The notes under the pieces were generated by a model, which worked only from the letters and a program-made list of their open reading frames with translations, ran no database searches and was not told the DNA's origin. From assembly GCA_023418095.1 (NCBI GenBank), contig JAEZDL010000012.1, positions 1 through 16,553 on the forward strand: a DNA stretch of 16,553 nt. The letters are read 5' to 3'. Origin of the DNA: Bacteroidota bacterium (GTDB lineage Bacteria; Bacteroidota; Bacteroidia; Flavobacteriales_F; PHOS-HE28). Shown here piece by piece: positions 1 to 6,724 of the stretch (within the stretch, counting starts at the first letter, position 1; each line of letters begins with the position of its first letter). The translations under genes were made by a program, and so were the position numbers.

Positions 1-26
1 GCTGTTCTTCCTTCGAGTAATCCCAT
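1..26 (-). CDS. Possible 5' end of an unidentified gene running off the left edge
   Basis: Reading the minus strand from the ATG at 26-24 gives MGLLEGRT and then leaves the window. That start resembles the N-terminus of short-chain dehydrogenases/reductases, which often begin with a short LLEGK-T stretch before the Rossmann glycine motif, but eight residues cannot prove a family. A TACCTTCG box lies 19 bases upstream at 53-46, the same kind of signal seen before other genes here. A second minus-strand frame is also open through this edge (LPTFAVPKTEQWDY...), so the frame is uncertain. Confidence 0.3.
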
Positions 27-45
27 TGCTCTGTTTTCGGAACGG

Positions 46-53
46 CGAAGGTA
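46..53 (-). promoter_or_regulatory. Candidate -7 box for the left-edge gene
   Basis: On the minus strand this reads TACCTTCG, seven of eight positions of the Bacteroidota -7 consensus TAnnTTTG. It sits about 20 bases before the ATG at 26. No convincing -33 TTTG is visible upstream, where the heptamer repeat begins. Confidence 0.3.
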
Positions 54-62
54 GGCAGCGTG

Positions 63-130
63 GTTGTCAGTTGCCGGTTGCTCGTTGTCCGTAGCTCTGC
101 CTGACAACTGAGGACGAACAACTGTCAACT
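63..130. repeat. Heptamer tandem array forming an imperfect inverted repeat (GTTGTCM family)
   Basis: The left arm 63-97 is five degenerate 7-base units, GTTGTCA-like. A short spacer (98-100) follows. The right arm 101-128 is four 7-base units of the complementary type (CTGACAA, CTGTCAA and variants). The arms can fold on each other with mismatches. The array ends exactly where a TATTTTTG box begins. The design (degenerate heptamers, then their complement) is the same as in the arrays at 10133-10204 and 15384-15473, though the unit sequence differs. Confidence 0.7.
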
Positions 131-137
131 ATTTTTG
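130..137 (+). promoter_or_regulatory. Candidate -7 box TATTTTTG
   Basis: TATTTTTG matches the Bacteroidota consensus TAnnTTTG exactly. It ends six bases before the ATG at 144, a spacing that would put the transcript start at or next to the start codon (a leaderless message). No clear -33 TTTG is seen at the usual distance; the heptamer array occupies that place. Confidence 0.35.
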
Positions 138-143
138 CAGCCT

Positions 144-332
144 ATGGCCCGCCTTGCCCGCACGTGGATCTTGAGCATGTTGATCGGCTTCCACAATGCG
201 TGGGAGAACGATGATGCCGATCTGGAAGAACTCGGCATCAGGGTGTATTCCGATCACCGGGGTTTTGCGTCCGCTGAACTGGCCTTTCCGGAGCGCTGCT
301 TCTTTTGGGGCGAGAGCAGTTTGTTGAATTGA
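144..332 (+). CDS. Small hypothetical protein, 62 aa
   Basis: I do not recognise this product. The frame begins at ATG 144 (MARLARTWILSM...) and ends at TGA 330-332. Support for a real gene is the exact -7 box just upstream and mostly G/C third codon positions, as in the neighbouring genes. Composition is mixed, with an acidic middle (ENDDADLEEL) and an aromatic C-terminus (CFFWGESS); there is no clear membrane segment or catalytic motif. An antisense frame is also open across the region, with poorer third-position bias. It could be a chance ORF or a gene remnant. Confidence 0.35.
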   Translation: MARLARTWILSMLIGFHNAWENDDADLEELGIRVYSDHRGFASAELAFPERCFFWGESSLLN

Positions 333-343
333 GCTCCAGATCC

Positions 344-361
344 AGTCATCCGATGATGACT
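344..361. terminator. Possible bidirectional hairpin between convergent genes
   Basis: AGTCATC (344-350) and GATGACT (355-361) form a perfect 7-base stem with a CGAT loop. It lies between the 3' ends of the small plus-strand ORF and the minus-strand gene ending at 401. No T-run follows on either strand, so its role as a terminator is uncertain. Confidence 0.3.
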
Positions 362-400
362 GAATGCAATTTCCAGAAAGCCAGTTCAACCTCGGCGGAT

Positions 401-1129
401 CTATTCTTCGATCTCCAATTGGTCCACCAGGTAATTGGTGAGCTTTTCCCATTGCAGCCGCTGGAAACCGGCCCAACCACCTTCGGCGATCAAGGTGTTC
501 ACCACTTTTCGCCCACCGGCTTCCTCACCCTTGTTGTTGATCCCTTCGTTGCGGCCGATCTCCCAGGCCGTGATGGTGCCGCCTTCCAATTCCACCCTGA
601 AGGTGCTGGTGGCACCGGCGGTGAAGAAATGCTTGATCTGTTTGCGCTCCTCACCCGTGGCCTTTGGATCGTTGCACGGGCTTACGGTGAATTCCGCCGA
701 TCCATCCCTTTCCTTCACTTCGGTAACGGCCACCCAGTTATCCAGCGGCACACCCGGAAGGATGATCTTGATGTGATCGCCCACTTTGGGGCGGGCCGCC
801 TCCTTTTTCTCCCCATCCTCATCGTGCAGTTCGAAGCGTGATGAGATCCCGGGCAGATCGGTCCAACGATCCACCGCGAACAATCTTTCCACCGAGATGT
901 TGAACATTTCCTTCGCTTCCTCATCGGTGGCGAAGGTTCGTGATGTGGTGAAGGTGATATCCTTCGTGGCGTCGCCGACTATGAATTTCCTTTCCTCCCT
1001 GATGCCCATTTCCGATCGTTCGATAAGTTGATGAATACCCGCCTTTTCTTCGAAATTAGTGCCATGATCGGTAAGGATGGCGATCGGTAACATGCCAAGC
1101 CGTATCTTCATGGGCGAAAAGGAAGGCAT
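401..1129 (-). CDS. Uncharacterised conserved-looking protein, 242 aa
   Basis: No function recognised. The protein is soluble: no signal peptide and no hydrophobic helix long enough to cross a membrane. The first six residues may be dispensable because a second Met at residue 7 (MKIRLGMLPI) is an equally good start. The middle (FAVDRWTDLPGISSRFELHDEDGEKKEAARPKVGDHIKI, roughly residues 84-122) and the following strands recall the layout of START/SRPBCC ligand-binding proteins, with a Gly-Asp turn after charged strands, but this is only a loose visual similarity. The C-terminal half holds a Gly/Asn-rich stretch (GRNEGINNKGEEAGGRK) followed by a Trp/Gln-rich helix (GWAGFQRLQWEKL). The gene is divergent from the cold-shock gene, with 52 bases between the two starts. 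Codon use matches its neighbours, so it looks like a genuine gene. Confidence 0.75.
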   Translation of the reverse strand: MPSFSPMKIRLGMLPIAILTDHGTNFEEKAGIHQLIERSEMGIREERKFIVGDATKDITFTTSRTFATDEEAKEMFNISVERLFAVDRWTDLPGISSRFELHDEDGEKKEAARPKVGDHIKIILPGVPLDNWVAVTEVKERDGSAEFTVSPCNDPKATGEERKQIKHFFTAGATSTFRVELEGGTITAWEIGRNEGINNKGEEAGGRKVVNTLIAEGGWAGFQRLQWEKLTNYLVDQLEIEE

Positions 1130-1181
1130 GGTCCATCACTGAAGGTGGCCATCGATCCCATTAGATACGAAGCGTAACCGC

Positions 1182-1625
1182 ATGGATAGTTTCAGCAAGA
1201 AGGAAAGGCAAAAGAACCAGGAAAAGAAAAGACGCGAGAAGGCCGAGCGCAAGGAGGAGCGCAAGGCACAGGGCGGAAAGAGATCGTTCGAGGACATGCT
1301 CGCGTATGTGGACGAATTCGGCAACATCACCAGCACCCCGCCCGACCCCAACAAGAAGCGGGAGGAAGTGAATGCCGAGGAGATCGAACTCGGCGTTCCC
1401 AAGCGCGCCGAGGAGGATCCCGCCGATCGCGTGCGTTCGGGCGTGGTCACCTTCTTCAATGATTCGAAGGGTTATGGCTTCATACGCGACCTGAAGTCAC
1501 AGGAGAGCATCTTCGTTCACGCCAACAGTTTGATGCACCCGATCAAGCAGAACGACAAGGTGACCTTCGAAACACAGAGCGGGCGCAAAGGCCCCGAAGC
1601 TGTGGACGTGAAGTTGGTGAAGTAG
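1182..1625 (+). CDS. Cold-shock-domain protein with basic N-terminal extension, 147 aa
   Basis: The C-terminal 65 residues (about 83-147) are a cold-shock (CSD/OB-fold) domain that binds single-stranded RNA or DNA: SGVVTFFNDSKGYGFI contains the RNP1 core KGYGFI, and SIFVHANSL is the RNP2 strand. The N-terminal part is a highly charged Lys/Arg/Glu helix (about residues 6-34, likely coiled), then a linker with YVDEFGNITSTPPDP. That two-part layout is, to my knowledge, typical of Bacteroidota CSD proteins and longer than the 65-70 aa classical CspA. The likely role is RNA chaperone or post-transcriptional regulator in the cytoplasm. The start at ATG 1182 gives the expected MDSFSKKERQK N-terminus. 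It is a single-gene unit ending in a hairpin at 1645-1669. Confidence 0.9.
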   Translation: MDSFSKKERQKNQEKKRREKAERKEERKAQGGKRSFEDMLAYVDEFGNITSTPPDPNKKREEVNAEEIELGVPKRAEEDPADRVRSGVVTFFNDSKGYGFIRDLKSQESIFVHANSLMHPIKQNDKVTFETQSGRKGPEAVDVKLVK

Positions 1626-1644
1626 GCCGATACTTGCTGGATCG

Positions 1645-1669
1645 CGGCGCTCCTTCGCAAGGTGCGCCG
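1645..1669 (+). terminator. Hairpin terminator after the cold-shock gene
   Basis: CGGCGC (1645-1650) pairs with GCGCCG (1664-1669). Inside a T-T mismatch, CCTT (1652-1655) pairs with AAGG (1659-1662) around a CGC loop. It lies 20 bases after the stop codon and is followed by a mildly T-rich stretch (GTCTTACCTTT), which also carries the -7 box of the next gene. Terminator and promoter are thus packed into about 40 bases. Confidence 0.55.
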
Positions 1670-1673
1670 GTCT

Positions 1674-1681
1674 TACCTTTA
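1674..1681 (+). promoter_or_regulatory. Candidate -7 box of the antiporter gene
   Basis: TACCTTTA matches TAnnTTTG at seven of eight positions and ends five bases before the ATG at 1687. If used, transcription would begin within a base or two of the start codon, predicting a leaderless or nearly leaderless mRNA. No Shine-Dalgarno sequence is present. A -33 TTTG is not clear. Confidence 0.45.
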
Positions 1682-1686
1682 GCGCG

Positions 1687-3189
1687 ATGGGATTTTCGAT
1701 CGAGGTAGTACTGCTGGTCATTTCCATCCTGTTCTTCCTGAGCATCCTGGCCGGCAAGGCCGGCTATCGCTTCGGCGTGCCCGCCTTGCTGCTGTTCCTC
1801 TCCGTGGGGATGCTCTTCGGCAGTGATGGTTTCGGCATCCAGTTCCAGAACATCCAGATCGCGCAGATCATCGGCACGGTCGCCCTGTGCATCATTCTCT
1901 TTTCCGGTGGAATGGATACGAAGTTCGCCGACATACGGCCGGTGATCGGGCAGGGCATCGTACTGGCCACGCTGGGTGTATTCCTTACCGCGATGCTCAC
2001 CGGTGTGATCATCTGGTGGCTGTTGGAAAGCACGGTGCCAGGTGCTGCGATCGGGCTTACCACCGCTTTGCTGCTGGCATCAACGATGTCATCCACCGAT
2101 TCCGCCTCGGTATTCTCCATACTTCGTTCGCGCGGCCTCCGGTTGAAGAACAACCTGCGGCCAATGCTGGAGTTGGAAAGCGGAAGCAACGACCCCATGG
2201 CGTACATACTCACCATCACCTTCATCGAACTGATCAAGATGGGTGCCGAGCCGGATTATGCTTCAGCGATCGGGCTGTTGCTGATGCAGATGGTGATCGG
2301 GGCTGTGGCCGGTTATGCGCTGGGAAAACTTTCGGTGTACCTGATCAACAAGTTGCAGATCGACAATGCTTCGCTTTACCCGATCATGGTGTTCACCTTC
2401 TGCATCTTCATATTCTCGGCCACCTATTTCCTGAAAGGCAACGGATATCTCGCGGTGTACATCGGTGGCCTGGTGATCGGCAATTCAAGGTTCATCCACA
2501 AACGATCGGCGCTCAACTTCTTCGATGGCATGGCGTGGATGAGCCAGCTGCTCATGTTCCTCACCCTTGGGTTGCTGGTGAATCCCCGGGAACTGGTGGA
2601 TGTGGCACTCCCCGGCCTGGTGATCAGCTTCCTCATGATCTTCATCACACGACCGATCAGCGTGTTCATCAGCCTGCTGCCGTTCAACAAGATGGCGGTG
2701 AAGGACAAGATATTCGTTTCGTGGGTGGGGTTGCGCGGCGCCGTGCCGATCATCTTCGCGATCATACCACTGGCCGAGAATGTGCCTCACGCCCAGCTGA
2801 TGTTCAATATCGTTTTCTTCTGCACATTGGTCTCACTGGTACTGCAAGGCACTTCGCTCTCACGCATGGCCATGTGGCTGGGGCTGGTGGATAAACCTTC
2901 GGGATTGAAACGGGCGAAGAATTTCGAGATCGAATTCTCCGACGATATCCAGTCGCACACCACCGAGATCACCATACGGAAACAGGCCCTGGCCAAAGGT
3001 GATCGCCTGATGAACCTGGCCCTGCCTGACAATATGCTGGCCGTGATGGTGAAACGCGGCCCGCGCTACTTCGTGCCCAGCGGCGATACGGTATTGAAGG
3101 AGAACGACAAGCTGCTGCTGCTCACCGATGATGAAGAGGCCTTGAAGAAGACCGTGGTGGAACACGGTGCGATCGATGTGATCGCCTGA
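1687..3189 (+). CDS. K+(Na+)/H+ antiporter, CPA family with TrkA_C domain
   Basis: 500 aa inner-membrane cation/proton antiporter of the NhaP2/CvrA (CPA1-like) type. Residues 1-390 are about a dozen hydrophobic segments with family signatures: STDSAS with D138, ESGSNDP (residues 164-170) carrying the Asn-Asp pair of the ion-binding site, and the C-terminal transport motif VGLRGAVPI. The last ~85 residues, from about 415, are cytosolic and end in a TrkA_C (RCK-C) domain (GDRLMNLALPDN...LKENDKLLLLT), which in relatives gates transport through nucleotide or ion binding. The expected job is extruding K+ or Na+ in exchange for protons for pH and volume control. Ion preference cannot be read from the sequence. 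The start at 1687 sits just after a -7 box. The MscS and CorA genes downstream suggest an ion/osmotic neighbourhood but are not clearly co-transcribed with it. Confidence 0.9.
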   Translation: MGFSIEVVLLVISILFFLSILAGKAGYRFGVPALLLFLSVGMLFGSDGFGIQFQNIQIAQIIGTVALCIILFSGGMDTKFADIRPVIGQGIVLATLGVFLTAMLTGVIIWWLLESTVPGAAIGLTTALLLASTMSSTDSASVFSILRSRGLRLKNNLRPMLELESGSNDPMAYILTITFIELIKMGAEPDYASAIGLLLMQMVIGAVAGYALGKLSVYLINKLQIDNASLYPIMVFTFCIFIFSATYFLKGNGYLAVYIGGLVIGNSRFIHKRSALNFFDGMAWMSQLLMFLTLGLLVNPRELVDVALPGLVISFLMIFITRPISVFISLLPFNKMAVKDKIFVSWVGLRGAVPIIFAIIPLAENVPHAQLMFNIVFFCTLVSLVLQGTSLSRMAMWLGLVDKPSGLKRAKNFEIEFSDDIQSHTTEITIRKQALAKGDRLMNLALPDNMLAVMVKRGPRYFVPSGDTVLKENDKLLLLTDDEEALKKTVVEHGAIDVIA

Positions 3190-3206
3190 GCGATCGGTGC
3201 CCGGCT

Positions 3207-3214
3207 TACTTTCG
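3207..3214 (+). promoter_or_regulatory. Candidate -7 box of pepE
   Basis: TACTTTCG, seven of eight positions of TAnnTTTG, lies in the 37-base gap between the antiporter stop and the pepE ATG and ends 12 bases before that ATG. It would give pepE its own promoter with a leader of only a few bases. Confidence 0.4.
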
Positions 3215-3226
3215 TGATCCGCTCCC

Positions 3227-3934
3227 ATGCAACTCCTGCTCCTATCCAACAGTACACTTCCAGGCGAACCGTTCCTGCAATGGCCACGGCCCTATGTACA
3301 GGCGTTCCTGCAGGGATCGGAACGGATCGCCTTCGTGCCTTTTGCAGCTCCGGAAGATCAACAGCAGGCGTATGCGGATAAGGTCGCATCGGCTTTCCAG
3401 GAGATCGGGATCGAAGTGAAAAGCCTGCACGCGGAAACCGATCCTTCAAAGGCATTGAAGGAAACCGATGCCATCGCCGTTGGCGGTGGAAATACCTTCC
3501 TGCTCTTGCGGCAACTTTACCGATCGGGGCTTCTGCGTGCGATCCCCGAAATGGTGAAGAAGGGAATGCCTTATCTGGGTTGGAGCGCGGGAAGCAATGT
3601 GGCCTGCCCAACGATCATGACGACCAACGATATGCCGATCGTGGAACCGCCGAGCATGCGCGCGATGCACTTGATCGGCTTCCAGATCAATGCGCATTAT
3701 ACCGAAGCAACGATCCCCGGTCATGGCGGCGAAAGCCGTGATCAGCGTCTGGCGGAATTCGTGGCGTTGAATCCTGAAATGCCTGTCGCTGGTCTGTACG
3801 AAGGTTCACTTCTTCATCTCGATGGATCGAAGATGAGCGTGCACGGGAATGGGATGAAGGTGTTCCGAAAAGGAAAGGAAGCGAAGCAGATCGCTGGCGG
3901 CACCACCTTCCGCAGGGGTCTTTCCGATCTTTGA
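3227..3934 (+). CDS. pepE: Dipeptidase E (alpha-aspartyl dipeptidase), peptidase family S51
   Basis: 235 aa cytoplasmic serine peptidase that hydrolyses dipeptides with N-terminal aspartate. The nucleophile motif GWSAGSN places the serine at residue 120, and NAHY places a histidine at residue 157. Both fall at the numbers known for Salmonella PepE (Ser120, His157), so length and register agree with the family. AVGGGNTFLLL (about residues 84-94) is the conserved glycine-rich loop preceding the active site, and the N-terminus LLLLSNSTLPGEPFL is typical. The start ATG at 3227 gives the expected N-terminus. It follows the antiporter by 37 bases but has a candidate promoter of its own. Confidence 0.95.
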   Translation: MQLLLLSNSTLPGEPFLQWPRPYVQAFLQGSERIAFVPFAAPEDQQQAYADKVASAFQEIGIEVKSLHAETDPSKALKETDAIAVGGGNTFLLLRQLYRSGLLRAIPEMVKKGMPYLGWSAGSNVACPTIMTTNDMPIVEPPSMRAMHLIGFQINAHYTEATIPGHGGESRDQRLAEFVALNPEMPVAGLYEGSLLHLDGSKMSVHGNGMKVFRKGKEAKQIAGGTTFRRGLSDL

Positions 3935-3963
3935 TCTTGGGATCGGTCCGGATCATACCTTTG
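3930..3963 (+). promoter_or_regulatory. Bacteroidota-type promoter for the SET gene (TTTG ... TACCTTTG)
   Basis: An exact TAnnTTTG box, TACCTTTG, lies at 3956-3963, with TTTG at 3930-3933 as a possible -33 element 22 bases upstream, slightly longer than the usual 19-20. It is in the gap between pepE and the SET-domain gene, giving a leader of about 70 bases. The -33 element overlaps the last codons of pepE. Confidence 0.55.
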
Positions 3964-4042
3964 ATCCACCAAACGGAAAGGCGCATTCGATCTGCCCACT
4001 AATTCCCGTTACCCCCACCCCACTTCTTTCGCGTTCACCCCG

Positions 4043-4642
4043 ATGATGCACCCCGGCACAATGCTGGCCTATATTGGTCCAGCGAACGGTTTCGGCGTTT
4101 TTGCCAAAGCCGATATCCCGAAGGGATCGTTGATCTATGTGATCGATCCGCTGGACATCATCATACCGCCCGATTCGCCGTTGAACGATGATCCGCTTTA
4201 CGCCGATCTGCTCACTACGTATGCGTACACCGAGCCGAACGGCACACGCATCCTCTGTTGGGACCATGGCAAGTACATGAACCACTGCTGCCAGCCCAAC
4301 ACGTTGAGCACCGGGTTCGGCTTCGAGATCGCGATCCGCGATATAAGGAAAGGTGAAGAGATCACCGATCACTACGCATTGCTGAACCTGGAGTATCCGA
4401 TGGACCTGCATTGTGAAAAACCGGGCTGCAACGGGCGGATCGTGCCGGGTGAACTTTCGATCCACCATGAATGGATGGACACCCGGATCAGGGAAGCGCT
4501 CGCCGACCTGCGATCGGTGCCACAGCCATTGTACAAGCTTCTCGACCCATCCACGCGCGCGTCATTGGAACGATACCTTGATCACGGCGAGGGATATCCC
4601 GGCGTGCTAAGTTTGCAGCACCCGCTTCGCAACGCGATGTAG
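4043..4642 (+). CDS. SET-domain protein (putative protein-lysine methyltransferase)
   Basis: 199 aa. SET motifs occur in order: GVFAKADIPKG (about residues 18-28, SAM-binding GxG-type loop), YMNHCCQPNT (the NHxCxPN motif that helps build the SAM pocket), and GEEITDHYALLN (the GEExTxDY motif, here with His before Tyr). A post-SET-like pair of cysteines follows (CEKPGCNG). Such enzymes transfer a methyl group from S-adenosylmethionine to protein lysines. The bacterial substrates of these small stand-alone SET proteins are generally unknown, and nothing here names one. Two adjacent ATG codons (4043 and 4046) make the exact start ambiguous by one residue. The gene ends 17 bases before mscS, and a -7-like box for mscS lies inside its last codons. 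Confidence 0.85.
   Translation: MMHPGTMLAYIGPANGFGVFAKADIPKGSLIYVIDPLDIIIPPDSPLNDDPLYADLLTTYAYTEPNGTRILCWDHGKYMNHCCQPNTLSTGFGFEIAIRDIRKGEEITDHYALLNLEYPMDLHCEKPGCNGRIVPGELSIHHEWMDTRIREALADLRSVPQPLYKLLDPSTRASLERYLDHGEGYPGVLSLQHPLRNAM
4608..4615 (+). promoter_or_regulatory. Candidate -7 box for mscS-corA inside the SET gene
   Basis: TAAGTTTG is an exact TAnnTTTG match 44 bases before the mscS ATG, within the last codons of the SET gene. It also lies between the arms GTGCT and AGCAC (4604-4621), a short inverted repeat that could be an operator or chance. No good -33 element is seen, so read-through from the SET promoter is equally possible. Confidence 0.35.
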
Positions 4643-4659
4643 TTGCCGGCGCCCCGCCG

Positions 4660-5595
4660 ATGTTCGACGAACTTTCACCGCGCATGGAGCGCATCATGGA
4701 GAAGCTCGGGTTCAACCTGCTGCTTCTTGCCAAGGTGATCCTTGTGATCGTCGCGGCGTTCCTGATCGAACGGCTGCTCTTCGTATTGATCCGCCGAGGT
4801 TATAGGAGGTCCACCCAGACGCGCGAGGATGCCACGCGCTACAAGTTCCTGAAGAACGCGTTGCGGTTCATGATGGTGATGGTCACCCTCGGGGGCATCA
4901 TCTACGTGATCCCTTCGATCAAGCATCTTGCGCTTACATTCTTCGCCGGTGCGGGCATACTCGTCGCGATCCTCGGCCTGGCCACGCAGCGCGCGTTCAG
5001 CAACATCATCAGCGGCATCTTCATTGTTTCGTTCAAACCCTTTCGCGTGGGCGACATGATCAAGATCGGTGATCTGTACACCGGCGTGGTGGAAGACATC
5101 ACCCTGCGCCATACGGTGATCCTATCCTTCGAGAACCGGCGCGTGATCGTACCGAATTCCATGATCAGCGACGAAACGATCGTGAACAGTTCGATCGAAG
5201 ATGAAGCCACTTGCCAGTTCGTTGAAGTGCGGATCAGTTACGAGAGCGATCTCGATCATGCCATGGAGATCATGCGGCAGGAAGCAGAGCTGCATCCCGA
5301 TTGCATCGATCGGCGCACACCGGAGGAACTCGAGCGCGGCGATCATAAAGTGATGGTGCGCGTGATAAAGCTTGAGGAATCATACATCCTGCTACGCGCT
5401 TACGCCTGGGCCGCGGAACCAGTGATCGCACGGTTGATGCAATTCGATCTGTTGCGCTCGATCAAGCTGCGTTTCGATCGTGAAGGCATCGTGATCCCCT
5501 ATCCCCAACGCACGATCAGTTTCAAGGGTGAGGTTCCGGAGATCCTTCGCGCCGCACCGATCGACATGCCGGCCGGAAAAGAGCGCCGCGTATGA
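4660..5595 (+). CDS. MscS-family mechanosensitive channel, 311 aa
   Basis: Inner-membrane channel that opens under membrane tension to release solutes on hypo-osmotic shock. Two N-terminal hydrophobic segments (about residues 18-44 and 67-87) precede the pore helix, FFAGAGILVAILGLATQRAFSNIISGI (about residues 94-120), with the Gly/Ala packing pattern of TM3 in MscS. FKPFRVGDMIKIGDLYTGVVEDITLRHT starts the beta domain, another family hallmark, and the cytosolic alpha/beta vestibule domain follows to about residue 285. Length is close to E. coli MscS (286 aa), with a short charged C-terminal tail. The stop codon overlaps the corA start (ATGA), so the two are translationally coupled. Confidence 0.92.
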   Translation: MFDELSPRMERIMEKLGFNLLLLAKVILVIVAAFLIERLLFVLIRRGYRRSTQTREDATRYKFLKNALRFMMVMVTLGGIIYVIPSIKHLALTFFAGAGILVAILGLATQRAFSNIISGIFIVSFKPFRVGDMIKIGDLYTGVVEDITLRHTVILSFENRRVIVPNSMISDETIVNSSIEDEATCQFVEVRISYESDLDHAMEIMRQEAELHPDCIDRRTPEELERGDHKVMVRVIKLEESYILLRAYAWAAEPVIARLMQFDLLRSIKLRFDREGIVIPYPQRTISFKGEVPEILRAAPIDMPAGKERRV

Positions 5596-6653
5596 AGAAG
5601 GTGAACAAAAGATCGGGCAAGGCGGGGCTTCCGCCGGGATCGTTCATCCATGTGGGCGAAGGCCGCGACGTGCAGGCGGATACGCATCTGTTCATCTACA
5701 ACGAACATCAGATCCGCGAGGAGAAAGGGATCTCGATCGAGCAATTCGAGCAGGCCGATCCGGAAGGTTCGGTGACGTGGCTCGATATCGATGGATTGAT
5801 GGACGAGCCGCTGTTGCGCGGCCTGGGCGAACGTTTCAAGCTGCACACACTTCTCCTGGAAGATGTGCTCAACACCGATCACCGCCCGAAGGTGGAAGAG
5901 TTCCAGGACACGCTCTTCATCGTGGCCAAAATGCTCGATCTCGATCCGGAAACAGGCGGGATCCAGGCCGAACAGATCTCATTCGTTCTGCGGAAGGATC
6001 TGCTGATCTCCTTCCAGGAAAGGCCGGGCGATGTGCTCGATCCGGTCCGTGAAAGATTGGTGCAGGGAACCGGCCGCACTCGCCGATCGGGCGCGGATTA
6101 TTTGCTCTACGCGATACTCGATATCATCGTCGACAACTACTTCATCATCGTGGAGGACCTTGGCCGCCGGATCGAGGAACTGGAGCGGAAAGTGCTTGTG
6201 CGACCGGGCAACGAGGATCTCGTGGCGATCCAGGAATTGCGCAGCCTTCTGATCACGGTGAACCGCTATGTAACGCCGATGCGCGAGATCGCTGGCCGCC
6301 TCAATTCGATCCAAAGTCCGCTGATCGATAAGAGCACGCGCCGCTACATCAACGATCTGCAGGATCATACGGTCTACATCGCAGAAACGATCGCCATGTT
6401 CCGCGAGATGCTTTCGAGCCTGGAGAACACCTACCACGCAGGCGTGAACCTGCGCACCGGCCAGGTGATGAAGCTGCTCACGATCATCAGCACCATCTTC
6501 ATTCCGCTTACGTTCATTGTTGGCGTGTATGGAATGAACTTCGACTTCATGCCCGAACTGCGCTGGCGCTACGGCTATTTCGCCGTAATGGGTTTCATGC
6601 TGATCATTTCCCTGTTGATGCTGGCCTGGTTCCGCTGGAAACGTTGGCTGTAA
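5592..6653 (+). CDS. corA: CorA-family Mg2+/Co2+ transporter
   Basis: 353 aa divalent metal channel of the inner membrane, expected to act as a homopentamer. Residues 1 to about 285 form the cytosolic funnel with long helices (EDLGRRIEELERKVL, ENTYHAGVNLRTGQVMK). TM1 is LLTIISTIFIPLTFIVGVYGMNF, with the invariant GMN selectivity motif at residues 314-316, close to its place in Thermotoga CorA. TM2 follows (YFAVMGFMLIISLLMLAWF) and the protein ends in a basic tail (RWKRWL) typical of the family. Its ATG overlaps the mscS stop by four bases, suggesting an operon of tension-gated and Mg2+ channels. A strong hairpin follows seven bases or fewer after the stop codon. Confidence 0.95.
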   Translation: MKKVNKRSGKAGLPPGSFIHVGEGRDVQADTHLFIYNEHQIREEKGISIEQFEQADPEGSVTWLDIDGLMDEPLLRGLGERFKLHTLLLEDVLNTDHRPKVEEFQDTLFIVAKMLDLDPETGGIQAEQISFVLRKDLLISFQERPGDVLDPVRERLVQGTGRTRRSGADYLLYAILDIIVDNYFIIVEDLGRRIEELERKVLVRPGNEDLVAIQELRSLLITVNRYVTPMREIAGRLNSIQSPLIDKSTRRYINDLQDHTVYIAETIAMFREMLSSLENTYHAGVNLRTGQVMKLLTIISTIFIPLTFIVGVYGMNFDFMPELRWRYGYFAVMGFMLIISLLMLAWFRWKRWL

Positions 6654-6658
6654 ATAAG

Positions 6659-6686
6659 AAGGCCGATCGAGATCCCGATCGGCCTT
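6659..6686. terminator. Bidirectional hairpin terminator between corA and the FKBP gene
   Basis: AAGGCCGATCG (6659-6669) and CGATCGGCCTT (6676-6686) form a perfect 11-base stem around a 6-base loop, beginning five bases after the corA stop. The stem starts with AA and ends with TT, followed by CAATTAT. It serves the convergent ends of corA (plus) and the FKBP gene (minus). The stem itself contains two CGATCG sites. Confidence 0.75.
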
Positions 6687-6724
6687 CAATTATCTGATCA
6701 TCTAATTATCTGATCATCCGATCA
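6685..6724 (+). repeat. GATC octamer array, copy 1 (TCTGATCA family)
   Basis: Four 8-base units occupy 6693-6724: TCTGATCA, TCTAATTA, TCTGATCA, TCCGATCA. A fifth weaker unit (TTCAATTA) lies at 6685-6692 and touches the terminator stem. The last unit contains the FKBP stop codon (TGA on the minus strand, 6724-6722). Two more arrays of the same unit lie at 7457-7488 and 15187-15218. Confidence 0.75.

Noticed and set aside
129..476. A 115-codon minus-strand reading frame overlapping the end of the 242 aa gene
   Set aside because: It overlaps the better-supported gene ending at 401, has poorer third-position bias than the opposite frame, and shows no motif.
1887..2894. A 335-codon plus-strand frame inside the antiporter gene
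   Set aside because: It is a shifted frame of the antiporter, rich in His/Arg/Gly from high-GC codons, with no domain; the antiporter frame carries clear motifs.
5979..6689. A 236-codon minus-strand frame opposite corA
   Set aside because: It runs antisense through the conserved CorA membrane region and the terminator, and its composition is that of a shadow frame.
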